DNA of 64,000 nucleotides from RGIG990 sp045589455 (GCA_045589455.1 JAZNPC010000010.1:1-64000), one strand, 5' to 3'. Positions 1 to 10,674 are shown, counted from the first letter of the stretch. The notes: generated by a model from the letters alone, not told the origin. Program-made: numbers and translations.

Positions 1-246
1 TTGTAAAGGAACCACAATCTTGTTTGTCTAAATTTGTCATTTGGGACTTATTTTTTTTACGTTTACAACGGTCTTAATTCTATAAAAACCCTTTATTTTT
101 TTTCAACTCTTAAATCGTGCATTTAATTTTACAGAAAACAGTTAAAATGAAATCGCTAACGGAAATCATTTTTTGCTTGCAAAAATTACCGAAAAGGTGG
201 AAAATTAAAGCATCTAAATTAAGTTATTTAAAAAAAGGATTTCAAA

Positions 247-1260
247 ATGGCTGACATAGATTGGACAAAATTAGGCTTTGGTTATAGAGACACAAATTGT
301 CATATTCGTTATACATGGAGAGACGGTAAGTGGGATAATGGCGAGCTTGTGAAGGAGCCTTTTATCAATTTGCATATTGGTGCAGCATGCCTACACTACG
401 GACAGGAAGCATTCGAGGGGATGAAGGCATTCCGTTGCAAGGACGGTAAGGTGCGTATTTTTAGACCATTTGAAAATGCAAATCGTATGTTCCGTACAGC
501 AAATCGTGCTTGCATGGCACCTGTTCCACCAGAGATGTTCGTTGATGCAGTAAAGCGTGTAGTTCGAGCCAATGAAGAATTTGTTCCTCCATATGGTACA
601 GGTGGCTCACTTTATATTCGCCCTCTATTGATTGGCTCTGGTATTCAGATTGGTGTTGCTCCTGCTAAGGAATACACATTTATCGTGATGGTAATGCCTG
701 TTGGTGCATATTATAAGGGAGGTTTAAAGCCTGTCCGTGCAATTATTTATGATGAGTTCGATCGTGCAGCCCCTCTTGGAACTGGTGATATTAAGATTGG
801 TGGCAACTATGCGGCAAGCCTTTATGCTCACGAAAAGGCAAAGGCAGCTGGCTACCCAGTAGAGCTATACTTGGATTCAAAGAGCCATACATACGTAGAA
901 GAGTTTGCTACATCAAACTTTTTGGGAATTAAGAAGGATGGAACTTATGTAACGCCAGATTCAACATCAGTATTGCCAAGTGTTACAAATCTAACACTAA
1001 AGCAGATTGCTGCCGACTCTGGGCGCAAGGTTGAGGTTCGCCCAATCCCATTTACAGAGCTAGAAGATTTTGCTGAGATAGCAGCTTGTGGTACAGCTGT
1101 TGTTGTAACTCCAGTTTATGAGATAACACGCGGAGACAAGGTTATTACATTAGGTGATAGTGATTCTTGTGGTCCTGTTGTTCAGGAGTTATACGAAAAG
1201 GTACAAGCAATCCAGTATGGCGAAGCACCTGATATTTACGGTTGGTGCGAAGAAATTTAA
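247..1260 (+). CDS. ilvE: Branched-chain amino acid aminotransferase
   Basis: PLP enzyme that transfers the amino group between glutamate and the branched-chain 2-oxo acids, the last step of Leu/Ile/Val synthesis and the first of their breakdown; cytoplasmic. The 337 residues show the fold-type IV BCAT pattern: an N-terminal 'GQEAFEGMKAFR' block (52-63), the PLP lysine in 'GDIKIGGNYAASL' (Lys183) and the conserved 'YVEEFATSNF' segment (216-225). Length matches the BCAT2/fungal-like class rather than the shorter E. coli IlvE (309 aa). The ATG is preceded by AAAAAAGGA at good spacing. It stands alone: upstream DNA is AT-rich without a clear promoter, and downstream lies a long repeat region, so no operon partner is visible. 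Confidence 0.95.
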   Translation: MADIDWTKLGFGYRDTNCHIRYTWRDGKWDNGELVKEPFINLHIGAACLHYGQEAFEGMKAFRCKDGKVRIFRPFENANRMFRTANRACMAPVPPEMFVDAVKRVVRANEEFVPPYGTGGSLYIRPLLIGSGIQIGVAPAKEYTFIVMVMPVGAYYKGGLKPVRAIIYDEFDRAAPLGTGDIKIGGNYAASLYAHEKAKAAGYPVELYLDSKSHTYVEEFATSNFLGIKKDGTYVTPDSTSVLPSVTNLTLKQIAADSGRKVEVRPIPFTELEDFAEIAACGTAVVVTPVYEITRGDKVITLGDSDSCGPVVQELYEKVQAIQYGEAPDIYGWCEEI

Positions 1261-2425
1261 GTGCCAAGCTTTAACCTAAGATAATATATTTATTTCTTTA
1301 CCCAGGAGGGTAGCGAAGCCACTCGGTGTTTCTAGGGAGAGAGACGCGAGACAATTAGACAGTGAAAAGCTAATTGTTGTTAGTCGCGTTGCTTATTGCT
1401 TTCGCCTAACACGGACACACATAGTGTGATTTTTACGGAGGACAATGGAGAATTGTACTAGCTTCCAATACTCCAAGAATCCCTCCGTGCCTCCTTACCT
1501 CTTTTTTCTCCGCGTTTCGCCGAAGGCTATAGCGAGAGCGCTTAAATAGTTGCACTTATTGCTTTCGCCTAACACGGAGGCTGGGGAGAACGGAGGCACG
1601 GAGAGGTTTGGGAAGATATTGGAGAAAGGGACTACAGCCCTTTGTGTGCTGACAGTATGACAGTTTGACAGAGCAGATGAGGGTGGCTTTGCCGCCCTAG
1701 ACTCCCAACTGTCAAACTTTCCAACTCGCCCACTCGCAAACTGTCAAACTTTCCAACACCTAAACAGTTCCATTTTTTTTGTATAGTTTGACAGTATGAC
1801 AGTTTGATAGAGAAGATGAAGGTGGCTTTGCCGCCCTAGACCCCCAACTGTCAAACTTTCCAACTCGCCCACTCGCAAACTGTCAAACTTTCCAAGCCTC
1901 AACACCTAAAAAGTTCCATTTTTTTATAGTTTGACAGTATGATAGTATGACAGTTTGAGAGAGAAGATGAAGGTGGCTTTGCAGCCTCTCGCTTTCTCCC
2001 AAAACCCCATCACCCCTCCGTGCCTCCGTTCTCTTTATCCTCCGCGTTTCGCCGAAGGCTCAAGCGAGAGCGTTTAAATCGTTTCACTCATTGCTTTCGC
2101 CTAACACGGAGTACGGAGGTAAGGAGGAAAACTGCAAACAATAAAAACCCCAGCAACTCTCCGTGTCTCCGTTCTCATGAAAATCACACTACGTGTGCTC
2201 CGCGTTTCGCCGAAGGCTATAGCGTCAGCTTGAAATCTGTCTTGTCGTCTAGCGTCTAACGTCACGATAGTCTTATCGTCTAATTGTCCTTGCGATAGTG
2301 CTTTAACACCACGATTTAACATATTGCTTTTTCCCCCATGAGGGGGGCGACAATGACTCCGACTCTATAATGCTCTGTATTCTAGTTGCTTATCCAAGCA
2401 CTTGTATGTGTTTAAGTGAAATTTC
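1261..2425. repeat. Repeat-rich intergenic region, no gene
   Basis: About 1.16 kb without a credible gene. It is a patchwork of short repeats that recur in the 6.7-8.1 kb gap. One is the unit CTCCGCGTTTCGCCGAAGGCT (positions 1508-1528, 2040-2060, 2198-2218 here). Another is a 'TTGCTTTCGCCTAACACGGA' unit, and a third is 'CACATAGTGTGATTTTTACGG'. Short open frames inside (for example 2020-2259) are arginine/serine-rich translations of these repeats and have no coding character. The unit order differs from copy to copy, which suggests repeated recombination or element insertion. Confidence 0.8.
1648..1927. repeat. Two tandem ~140-bp repeats with self-complementary TGTCAAA arms
   Basis: Two near-identical copies (about 1648-1788 and 1789-1927) and a partial third (about 1928-1985). 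Each begins with 'GACAGTATGACAGTTTGA', passes through 'GGTGGCTTTGCCGCCCTAGA', then has 'AACTGTCAAACTTTCCAACT' and a second 'AACTGTCAAACTTTCCAA', and ends at 'AGTTCCATTTTTT'. The AACTGTCAAAC blocks are complementary to the GTTTGACAGT blocks, so the unit can fold back on itself. A further copy lies at about 7386-7541. Confidence 0.8.
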
Positions 2426-2456
2426 TTGACAAATATATGGTTGCTTATGGTATTAT
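2426..2456 (+). promoter_or_regulatory. Sigma70-like promoter of the 1,351-aa surface protein
   Basis: TTGACA at 2426-2431 and TATTAT at 2451-2456, spacing 19, about 50 bases before the chosen ATG at 2508. The -35 is a perfect match; the spacing is longer than ideal. Confidence 0.55.
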
Positions 2457-2507
2457 TCAATCATAGTGAAATTTACTTTCTATATGATTATACTTGTGAG
2501 GTTAAAT

Positions 2508-5500
2508 ATGAAATTGTTAGAAAAATTTTTACTAGTTATACTTTGTTCCGTTAGTGTAATAACTCTTGCAGATACTACATATCGTGCTGGCTTACTCCAG
2601 AGTAAATTAAATCTTCAAAATAATGCAACTGGGGCTTTACCAACAGTAGACCTTGAACGCGTGCCTGGAACAGTAATGGCAAATATTTATGTCCCTAATG
2701 ATAATGATGCTCCCAATGTTGGCTATTATAATGAATGGACTGGTAATACAACATACTACAATACTCAAAATACGACCTTCGGTTATGCTGGACAAATGTG
2801 GTTTGTCAAAGATATCGAATATGTTTTTGGTAAGTATTTTGATGATTTCGGCTATGTGAAAATAGGTGATTCGGTAATCATTAACAACTCAAATTGGGAA
2901 GCTTTTGCTGTAGGTAATTTTACTCCAACTAGAACAGGATGGTATGATGTAGAGTTTCGTGTTGGTGATGGAAATGGTGGTAAGGGCCCTAATGGTGGTG
3001 ATTGGGGGCGCGATTTGGGTCTTGCTTGGAATACTAATGGTGTTACAACTATGTCACCAAAGGATTCTTGGAATAAGATTGAAGACGATGGCTCAATGAC
3101 ATTTCTTCGCTGTATCACAGATGAAACCTTTGGAACACTAACTGATCTTAAACTAACAGATACAGGAGTTGATTTTTATATAACTGCTCCTGAAGTTTCA
3201 GATGTTTCTGCTACAATTTATTTTGGCTCAACAACGGGCATATTAGGCGATCCTTCCTCTTGGCAAAATGCATCCCAAACAGTAAATATTCCTGCTGGGG
3301 AAACGGGTGTCGTTGCCATTGAATGTACTGAAGGAGATTACCCTTTGTTTACAATATGTTGTTGTGGCGAATACAACGGAAATTTTGAACAATGGACTCC
3401 TGTTGTTTCCTCAGGAACATCTGCAACAGCTATTATTTCTGTAGCAGATGTTCAATACACAAATGCAACTTGTGTGGTTACAATTGATAGCCTAGGAACT
3501 GGAGCAGAAATAGCAGATTTGTCTATAGAAATTAGTGAAACACCAGATTTTGCTGGTGCTATACAATCAATTCCTTATGGTTCACAAATTTCAGATATTG
3601 GTCAATATTCTGTTGGGATTCCGAGCCTTTCAACTAATTGTATGTATTGGGCTCGTGCAGTTGTCGTAAATAATTTAGGTTCAACATTTCGTAGCAATCC
3701 AATCGATTTCAAGACTTTGTTGCCTGGTACACCTGTGTGTGGAATAGAGGCTCTTTCTAGAAGCTTTACTTCATTTACATTTGATCTGTCTGTCTCTGAA
3801 TTTGGTGTAGGTGGAGAAAATGCAACAATTTCATTAGAGGTGTCAGAGACAGAGGATTTCTCAGAAAAACTTACCTTTGGTGAAGCCTTTGTAACTAGTG
3901 CTCCTATAAAGAAATCAATTACGGCTACTAATTTGGACCCAGCTAAAACCTATTATGTTCGAGGTAAGATTGTAAATTTCTGGGGAGTTGAGAATTTTTC
4001 TTTGACAGAAATTTTTTCCACAACAGATACTCCTGTAAAAATGTCTCAAATTTCATCAGTGTCTGGAGAAAATAATTCGGTTGTGCTCTCAATTAGTTCT
4101 ATTGAGATGACTCCAGGCACAACCTATAATGTTGCATTCTATGTTGACGGAAGGGTGATTGAAACTTTTGAGAATATGACTACACTTTCCTCTTTTTCTA
4201 CAGAGTGGAGTGGTGCAAAAGGGTCTGAACATGAGTTAAAGATTGTTGTTGATTGCCTTTGGGGTGAAGAACAGTATTCTAATGAGTATTTGACAACCTT
4301 TATTGTTGGCTCATCAGTTGTCGGACTTGACTCAATCTCAAGCCTATCTACACAGGTATTGTTTGTTGGAGATAAAATAATGCTTCCAGAAGCAATAGGC
4401 ACAGAGTTCTATAGCTGGAATACAAATTCAGTAATTAATGTTAATGGTAATGTTGTAAGTACATTAGAACCAGGCTGCAACATATTCAGACTTATAGCAA
4501 ATGACAGTATAACAGGAGAAAGAACAGTAAAGGAAACTGGTATACTAATTGTTGCTCCTGCACGAGAAACAATTAAAGGAGGTTTGTTCGTCCGTAGTGC
4601 TGATGGTAATTTTGATTGGAATAAGGCAGAGTCATGGGAGAGAATTTTAGGTACCAGCGACTATCCAAATAATCCAGACGATGTCGTTATGATTTATGGA
4701 GAGTTCTCTGGAGATAGAACAATCAATTTGAAGGAGGACATAACGATTGGATATTTGGGGGTAGGCGATTTGTCTACAAACAATAGAAAAGTAACACTTG
4801 GATCCTCTGGGTCACTAACGTTTAAAACCTCTGATGGAACAGCCTCGTGGATACGTTTGCCAGGAAAAATTAGTAATCCATGGATAGCATTTAATCGACC
4901 TGTTTCAATGGAGAATGATTTAGTTATTGATGGAATGTGTGGAGAAAGAATGCTTATTGATTTCTCGTCAACACTGACGGTTAATGAGTATCGTCTTTCC
5001 GCTACTCGTGTTGAGTGGTATGGTGGTGGGGCAGAATTTACTGATGGACAATTTAGGCTTTATGGAGATGTTATTGGCTCTGGAATTATAGAAATTTATG
5101 CTAATACATTGATGACGCATAGAAATGTAAATACCAAATCATTCACAGGTATATGGAAAATTATGAATGGCCCTCATGATGGAAATTATGGTGGTGCAGG
5201 TCTATTTTTAGGTGGCACATATCTTTATAATGCAAAAGAATTGATAATCGGCGGTGCATGGATGTCAAACAAAGAACGCCGTCTGGGTGCAAATGTTCAA
5301 ACGGGTTGGCATAATGGATATCAATACGGAGCAATGACAAATGAGTGGAAAAATGTATTCCCTTCTCATGTTGTCATAGATGGAGGTAGGTTGCAGCTAC
5401 TAAACGAAGGTCCTTTGGGCGGTGCTTCTTATAATGCGTATGTTGCAACAGGTATTAGAGAGGATTATTTGGAAACAGATACATTGGAAATATCAAGTGG

Positions 5501-6563
5501 TCCAATGGGTAGCCTAGTCTCGAAGGTTGCAAAGCATCATCCTGGTACATATCCAAATGTAACTTCCACGATAACAAATCTTGTAGTAAGGAAGGGTGGT
5601 TCTGTTGCATTTGATATAAATACTATAGATAATGCTGGCTCTGCATACCCTTTACTTACAAATTCAATGTATGTGGTTAATTCGCCAGAAGGTGTTTGGA
5701 CTTCTCCCGATGGCTCCTATCAGGTGCTCCAATTCTTTAGCAAGAATATTGAAGCAGAGACACATTATATTGCAATAAGAGATACTGCTACAGGAAAGAT
5801 TAGCTTAACCAACTCCGTTACAACGAGGGGCTCATCGGGTAATTTCCGCGTTATTGATAAGTGGGACAATCCTAAAGAGGAAAGCTTCCCTGATGGGACA
5901 GAGTTTGTTTCCCTTTCTCTTTATCAAGAACGCAAGGTTGTTTTCTCTGAGCCAAATGCAACCATTAAGATTCTTTCTGGGTATTTGACAATGCCACATA
6001 ATTCAGAATTTGGTAAATTGGATGATCCAAATACAGAAAGTGGAACTCTTGATTTTGGTGAAATAACTGGATATGTTTATTCAAGCTTCCAAAATAATTC
6101 TCCAGCAAAAATCGGGTGCAGAATTGTGGGCTCAAATGGATTGGTAAAATCTGCTGGTGGAAAACTTGAATTATACCAACCATTGGATCAATTGTCTGGC
6201 GGTGTTTATGTAAATTGTGGTAGCCTAATTATGAAGAATGCCGCGACCTTTGGTGAAAATGATGTATATGTTTACGCAGGAGGAAAGGTAAGTATTTCTG
6301 GACAAAATCCGTTTAACACTAGAGCTACGCTTTATCTTGAAGAGCGTGATTGGCTTCCTTGTTATAGTAAGCTTGATTTAGCAACAAGCGAGGAGGTAAA
6401 GGTTGGCAAGCTAATGGTAAATGGAACTTCTGTTCCTCGTGGTACTTATGGTTCATCGCTCTCAAATGCAGAATTTGTAGATGACAATTTGTTTGAGGGT
6501 ACAGGTGTAATAAAAGTATTAAGTGATGATTGCTTGCAACCAACTATTATATTGATGAAGTAA
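2508..6563 (+). CDS. Large secreted surface protein, Fn3-like repeats and autotransporter-type beta region
   Basis: I do not recognise a specific family. An in-frame GTG lies at 2466, but the ATG at 2508 has TGAGG six bases upstream and begins a clean signal peptide (MKLLEKFLLVILCSVSVITLA), so that start is chosen (1,351 aa). Residues ~100-590 hold several fibronectin-III-like units (recurring '...NCMYWARAVVVNN', 'LDPAKTYYVRGKIVN' strands). The middle and C-terminal parts are Gly/Asn-rich beta repeats like autotransporter-associated strands, with a closing 'VPRGTYGSS...FEGTGVIKVL' motif near residues 1310-1340. It ends in a short hydrophobic tail, PTIILMK. Probably exported and cell-surface attached; ligand unknown. 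It is monocistronic, with its own promoter and a downstream hairpin. Confidence 0.8.
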   Translation: MKLLEKFLLVILCSVSVITLADTTYRAGLLQSKLNLQNNATGALPTVDLERVPGTVMANIYVPNDNDAPNVGYYNEWTGNTTYYNTQNTTFGYAGQMWFVKDIEYVFGKYFDDFGYVKIGDSVIINNSNWEAFAVGNFTPTRTGWYDVEFRVGDGNGGKGPNGGDWGRDLGLAWNTNGVTTMSPKDSWNKIEDDGSMTFLRCITDETFGTLTDLKLTDTGVDFYITAPEVSDVSATIYFGSTTGILGDPSSWQNASQTVNIPAGETGVVAIECTEGDYPLFTICCCGEYNGNFEQWTPVVSSGTSATAIISVADVQYTNATCVVTIDSLGTGAEIADLSIEISETPDFAGAIQSIPYGSQISDIGQYSVGIPSLSTNCMYWARAVVVNNLGSTFRSNPIDFKTLLPGTPVCGIEALSRSFTSFTFDLSVSEFGVGGENATISLEVSETEDFSEKLTFGEAFVTSAPIKKSITATNLDPAKTYYVRGKIVNFWGVENFSLTEIFSTTDTPVKMSQISSVSGENNSVVLSISSIEMTPGTTYNVAFYVDGRVIETFENMTTLSSFSTEWSGAKGSEHELKIVVDCLWGEEQYSNEYLTTFIVGSSVVGLDSISSLSTQVLFVGDKIMLPEAIGTEFYSWNTNSVINVNGNVVSTLEPGCNIFRLIANDSITGERTVKETGILIVAPARETIKGGLFVRSADGNFDWNKAESWERILGTSDYPNNPDDVVMIYGEFSGDRTINLKEDITIGYLGVGDLSTNNRKVTLGSSGSLTFKTSDGTASWIRLPGKISNPWIAFNRPVSMENDLVIDGMCGERMLIDFSSTLTVNEYRLSATRVEWYGGGAEFTDGQFRLYGDVIGSGIIEIYANTLMTHRNVNTKSFTGIWKIMNGPHDGNYGGAGLFLGGTYLYNAKELIIGGAWMSNKERRLGANVQTGWHNGYQYGAMTNEWKNVFPSHVVIDGGRLQLLNEGPLGGASYNAYVATGIREDYLETDTLEISSGPMGSLVSKVAKHHPGTYPNVTSTITNLVVRKGGSVAFDINTIDNAGSAYPLLTNSMYVVNSPEGVWTSPDGSYQVLQFFSKNIEAETHYIAIRDTATGKISLTNSVTTRGSSGNFRVIDKWDNPKEESFPDGTEFVSLSLYQERKVVFSEPNATIKILSGYLTMPHNSEFGKLDDPNTESGTLDFGEITGYVYSSFQNNSPAKIGCRIVGSNGLVKSAGGKLELYQPLDQLSGGVYVNCGSLIMKNAATFGENDVYVYAGGKVSISGQNPFNTRATLYLEERDWLPCYSKLDLATSEEVKVGKLMVNGTSVPRGTYGSSLSNAEFVDDNLFEGTGVIKVLSDDCLQPTIILMK

Positions 6564-6663
6564 TAATCATATTATCCGTTTACAGCAAGCTAGTGCTATC
6601 GCACCAGAGCCGTAAACTAAACAGTGCTCTGCTTTTGCTATTGCAACTAGAGTGCCTCTCAAG

Positions 6664-6702
6664 GAGCCAATTCATTGACTGTGTCAGTTAATGAATTGGC
6701 TC
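6664..6702 (+). terminator. Stem-loop after the 1,351-aa surface gene
   Basis: Perfect 13-bp arms GAGCCAATTCATT (6664-6676) and AATGAATTGGCTC (6690-6702), with GACTG/CAGTT continuing the stem inward. The downstream tract (TTCTTCTC) is only moderately T-rich, so termination is likely but not certain. Confidence 0.6.
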
Positions 6703-6705
6703 TTC

Positions 6706-8087
6706 TCGTTCCATGGGTGTCGGGTGATTGTCCTTGTGCTAGTGCTTTGTTGTGATGCGAGACTTTAGACGTTGAACGGACGCGAGACAATCAAACGTTG
6801 AAAGCTAATTGTCGTTAGTCGCGTTGCTTGTTGCTTTCGCCTAACACGGACACACATAGTGTGATTTTTACGGAGGACAAGGGAGCATTGTGCCAACAAT
6901 CATTCCAGTACCCCAATCACCCCTCCGTGTCTCCGTTCCTCCAGAAAACCACACTACGTGTGCTCCGTGTTTCGCCGATGGCTCAAGCGAGAGCGTTTAA
7001 ATCGTTACACTTGTTGCTTACGCTCAACACGGAGTACGGAGGTAAATGGAGTACTATACTAACAATCATTATAATAACCCCAGCACCTCTCCGTGTCTCC
7101 GTTCTCTTAATCCTCCGCGTTTCGCCGAAGGCCACAGCGGGAGCGTTTAAATCGTTGCACTCGTTGCTTTCGCCTAACACGGAGACGCGGAGGCGCGGAC
7201 AAAAGTGCTAGCAATCATTAACAACAACCCCATAACTCCCTCCGTGCCTCTGAGCCTCTTAATCCTCCGCGTTTCGCCGAAGGCTAGAGCGGGAGCGTTT
7301 AAATCGTTTCACTCATTGCTTACGCCTAACACGGAGGCTGGGGAGAACGGAGACGCGGAGAGGTTTGGGAAGATATTGGAGAAAGGGGCTACAGCCCTTT
7401 GCGTGCTGACAGTATGACAGTTGGAGAGTGAAGATGAGGGTGGCTTGCCGCCCTAGACCCCCAACTGTCAAACTTTCCAACTCGCCCACTCGCAAACTGT
7501 CAAACTTTCCAACACCTAAACAGTTCCATTTTTTTATAGTTTGACAGTTTGACAGTATGATAGTATGACAGTTAGATAGTTGGAGAGAGAAGATGAAGGT
7601 GGCTTTGCCTCCTCTCGCTTTCTCCCCAAACCCCAGCACCTCTCCGTGTCTCCGTTCCTCCAGAAAACCACACTACGTGTGCTCCGCGTTTCGCCGAAGG
7701 CTAGAGCGCCAGCGACAAATCACTCAGCTGCGTACCCATCATCCGTGCAAATTTGTGCAAATTCGTGTTCGCGCCGCAGGCCTGAGCGTCAGCGTTTAAA
7801 TCGTTGCACTCGTTGCTTTCGCTCAACACGGAGTACGGAGAAAAGGGCGCATTGTGCTAATCGTTTCACTCGTTGCTTTCGCTTAACACGGACACACATA
7901 GTGTGATTTTTACGGAGGTAAGGAGAATTGTGCTAGCAATCATTCCAATACCCCAGAATATTCTCCGTGCCTCTGAGCCTCTTAATCCTCCGCGTTTCGC
8001 CGAAGGCTCAAGCGAGAGCGTTTAAATCAATCCTATCTGTGTTTCTGCGGGAGATAATATTGCGAAGCTCATTGTTATACAGAGTTG
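6706..8087. repeat. Second repeat-rich intergenic region, no gene
   Basis: About 1.4 kb holding the same repeat families as 1261-2425 in a different order. The 'CCGCGTTTCGCCGAAGGC' unit occurs at 6963-6983, 7113-7133, 7264-7284, 7682-7702 and 7988-8008. Copies of the 'TTGCTTTCGCCTAACACGG' unit lie near 6830, 7165, 7315 and 7870. One full ~140-bp TGTCAAA unit lies at about 7386-7541. Small open frames here translate the repeats and are not genes. Confidence 0.8.
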
Positions 8088-8117
8088 TTGACATACTATA
8101 ATTTAAAGTGGTAACAT
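8088..8117 (+). promoter_or_regulatory. Sigma70-like promoter of the 794-aa LRR protein
   Basis: TTGACA at 8088-8093 and TAACAT at 8112-8117, spacing 18, 43 bases upstream of the chosen start codon at 8161. Confidence 0.55.
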
Positions 8118-8160
8118 ATTGCCATATTCAATGTTAGATAGTTTTTTAAGGAAAGAAATT

Positions 8161-10545
8161 ATGAAAAAATTTATATTCTTGATTCTACTTGCTGTGGCAA
8201 CGTGTTCTTTTGGCGCTTGGAGATATGTTGAAGATCCAGGCAAATGGAATAATGCTGGCGATAAATCATATACCGGTTATATCACCGACGATACTACTTG
8301 GACTATCTACGTTCTTCAGCTATCTGATGGTACATGGCAGCTAGGTGCAGGTACATTTGGTGTTGACTATGGCTCTGGAGGTGGTTCTTGTAATGCAGGC
8401 AGACCAAGTGGTTCTTTAGAATCAAACCAAAAAACAGACACTGGTATAGGTTCTGGAGTCTTGGACCTTTGTGAGGCTTTTGACGATTTGCCAGATATGC
8501 AATTTACAGCAATCGGTCCTAGATGCTTCTATAATCATAAGCAAATTACAGGAATTGTTATTCCTGCAGAAATTAAGGTGCTTAAAACCAGCGCATTTCA
8601 AGGCAGTTCTTTGACAAGTATAACATTTGAGGCAGGTTCTCAATTAACAACTATTCAGGATTCTGTATTTAGAAGCGCACAAAGCATAAAGATACTTAAT
8701 CTAAAGGACACAAAATTGGAAAGCATTGGATCTGGTTGCTTTGATGCTGCATTAGGTTTTAGAGAAATCTCTTTACCAAGCACCTTAACAACTCTTTCAA
8801 GCAGTGCTTTCTCTTACATTACAGACTCTGATATGGTATATCATTTCGCTGGTTCTATTCCAACAAGTATTGGCAGCTCTGCATTTCGTCCTAGAAGCTT
8901 AAGTGAAAAAATCAAATGGGCTTTTTACGTTGATGTAAATACAAAAGGAACTTGGCCAATCAGAACTGATGTTGCATTTGCAGATGCAACTCTTCCTATG
9001 GTAGATGGCGTTACTTTTGCCGAAGAAGATTATCTTGGTTATTTGTATTTGTCAGATTTGCCTGGCAATAATATTAACAGCCCACAAAAGGTTTGGATAT
9101 TTAAAGAAGGCGTATTAAGTGCTATAGTTCCTCCTTCTATCTCTGCAATTACTCAGACAGGAAGAAAAGATGTTTCCATCGATTTGGCATTGGATATGGG
9201 AACTGCAGATGTAGCATCAATGGAAGTAACTCTGAATGATACAACAATCACAAAAGAAGGAACAGAAGACGGTACTTACGATTTTTATTTTGATGAACTT
9301 TCCCTTGAAACAACATATTCATGGGTTGCAATTCTTAAGGATGCAAATGGTGATATTGTTCAACAAATTGTTGGTTCAGCAACAACTCTTCCTCCAGATA
9401 TTTCTCTAGGTAAAACTTCATATACACAGCCAGCTGATGGTCTTTCAGCAACTGTATATGTTGAGATTGTTGAATTAAAAGGAGAGTCAGCTGAGATTGC
9501 TTTTACCTTTGATGGGAATGACGCCGTGACACAAACAGTTACATCGGCAGGAAAATATGGTTTTGATGTTACCAATTTGACTTTAGGTGAAAAATATAAT
9601 TATTCATTTGTGGTTACATCTTCTCAAAATTCAGATGTCGCTTCTATTAATGGTGTGCTTGAAGCAGATTATTATCATTGGGTTTATACTGCTGCACCGG
9701 CAGGAAGTATCCGTAATGGTATGCCATATACAGGTGAACTAACTGATAGAAATTGGCGTTTATATATCTATTGCCCAGACCCAGAGAAGCCAGATGAGTT
9801 TTGGCTAGGCTGTGGTGGTGCAGGAACGTCTGCCACAGACGCAAATGGTAGAGGTGCTCTTGATCTTACTGCTGTCTATGCTGATACGTTAGCAGCGGGC
9901 ACACCTGTAAAGATTATAGATGTCAATAGCTTTGCATTTGTAAGTAATCAAAATCTTGAGAAGCTTGTCTTGCCTCGATTCACTCAGAATATTAGATCAT
10001 ATACTTTTTATGGATGTAGATCGCTAACAAGTGTTGATTTGTCTAAGACACAAATTACTAATATTTCTGCTCGTGCTTTCCAAGATAACTATGGCTGTAC
10101 AGAGTACTACTTGCCTAGAACATTGGTTAGTGTTGGAGCATGTGCATTTGCATGGGGTCCAGCCAAGCGTGCAATTCATTTCTTGGGAGATGTCCCAACT
10201 GTTGAAATTACAACACAGGCTACAGGTACTGGTAATGTAGGTGGCGATCAGTCTTTCTATTCTGGTAATAATAATAATCAATGGGCTTATTGTGTTGATG
10301 CAAAGACATATCCACGTTGGAAGACAGATGCGTCCACAATTCTTTATACTGATGAGAATCCTTTCCCTGCTGCTAGTGAGCAGACATGGATCCCTGAGAG
10401 TGTTCAATATGGCAAAGTGGATGGTTATGCAAAGCCATTTGGTAATTCTACACTTGGGCGTGGTTGGGATTCCTCTGCATTTGGTCGTGCATATTTGATT
10501 CAAGAGAATTACTATAATCCAGCAACAGTATTGATGATATTTTAA
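8161..10545 (+). CDS. Secreted BspA-like leucine-rich-repeat protein with Fn3 region
   Basis: Start chosen at ATG 8161, because AAGGAAAG precedes it and it opens a signal peptide (MKKFIFLILLAVATCSFGAW); an upstream in-frame ATG at 8119 would add 14 residues before it. In the resulting 794 aa, residues ~118-260 contain LRR_5/BspA-type repeats ('CFYNHKQITGIVIPAEI', 'LKTSAFQGSSLTSITF', 'REISLPSTLTTLSSSAFSYI'). Residues ~320-500 are fibronectin-III-like strands, and ~590-720 hold a second LRR block. Both halves open with a similar 'YTG-L/I-TD..W..YI' module, so the protein looks like an internal duplication. BspA-type proteins of host-associated bacteria commonly bind host surfaces; that role is an inference here. 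The C-terminus ends in PATVLMIF. Confidence 0.85.
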   Translation: MKKFIFLILLAVATCSFGAWRYVEDPGKWNNAGDKSYTGYITDDTTWTIYVLQLSDGTWQLGAGTFGVDYGSGGGSCNAGRPSGSLESNQKTDTGIGSGVLDLCEAFDDLPDMQFTAIGPRCFYNHKQITGIVIPAEIKVLKTSAFQGSSLTSITFEAGSQLTTIQDSVFRSAQSIKILNLKDTKLESIGSGCFDAALGFREISLPSTLTTLSSSAFSYITDSDMVYHFAGSIPTSIGSSAFRPRSLSEKIKWAFYVDVNTKGTWPIRTDVAFADATLPMVDGVTFAEEDYLGYLYLSDLPGNNINSPQKVWIFKEGVLSAIVPPSISAITQTGRKDVSIDLALDMGTADVASMEVTLNDTTITKEGTEDGTYDFYFDELSLETTYSWVAILKDANGDIVQQIVGSATTLPPDISLGKTSYTQPADGLSATVYVEIVELKGESAEIAFTFDGNDAVTQTVTSAGKYGFDVTNLTLGEKYNYSFVVTSSQNSDVASINGVLEADYYHWVYTAAPAGSIRNGMPYTGELTDRNWRLYIYCPDPEKPDEFWLGCGGAGTSATDANGRGALDLTAVYADTLAAGTPVKIIDVNSFAFVSNQNLEKLVLPRFTQNIRSYTFYGCRSLTSVDLSKTQITNISARAFQDNYGCTEYYLPRTLVSVGACAFAWGPAKRAIHFLGDVPTVEITTQATGTGNVGGDQSFYSGNNNNQWAYCVDAKTYPRWKTDASTILYTDENPFPAASEQTWIPESVQYGKVDGYAKPFGNSTLGRGWDSSAFGRAYLIQENYYNPATVLMIF

Positions 10546-10641
10546 GCTAAGTGCGTATAATAAGTAATTAACGTTATGCTTCTACCTTATGCTTAATATG
10601 CGGGCATTCGTGGAGCATACGTTGATTTGCGTGAACTTTTT

Positions 10642-10674
10642 CGGAGTGTTGGGGATTCAGCCCCAAACACTCCG
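10642..10674 (+). terminator. GC-rich stem-loop after the 794-aa LRR gene
   Basis: Arms CGGAGTGTTGGGG (10642-10654) and CCCCAAACACTCCG (10661-10674) pair with a single bulge around ATTCAG. It lies about 100 bases past the stop codon, and the following sequence (TATTGCTTTATAT) is only partly T-rich. Confidence 0.55.

Noticed and set aside
1648..1985. CRISPR-like array from the repeated TGTCAAA units
   Set aside because: Units are ~140 bp, nearly identical along their whole length with no unique spacers, and no cas genes are present.
10024..10503. 159-codon minus-strand open frame
   Set aside because: Antisense to the LRR protein, which has signal peptide, ribosome site and family repeats; the shadow has none.
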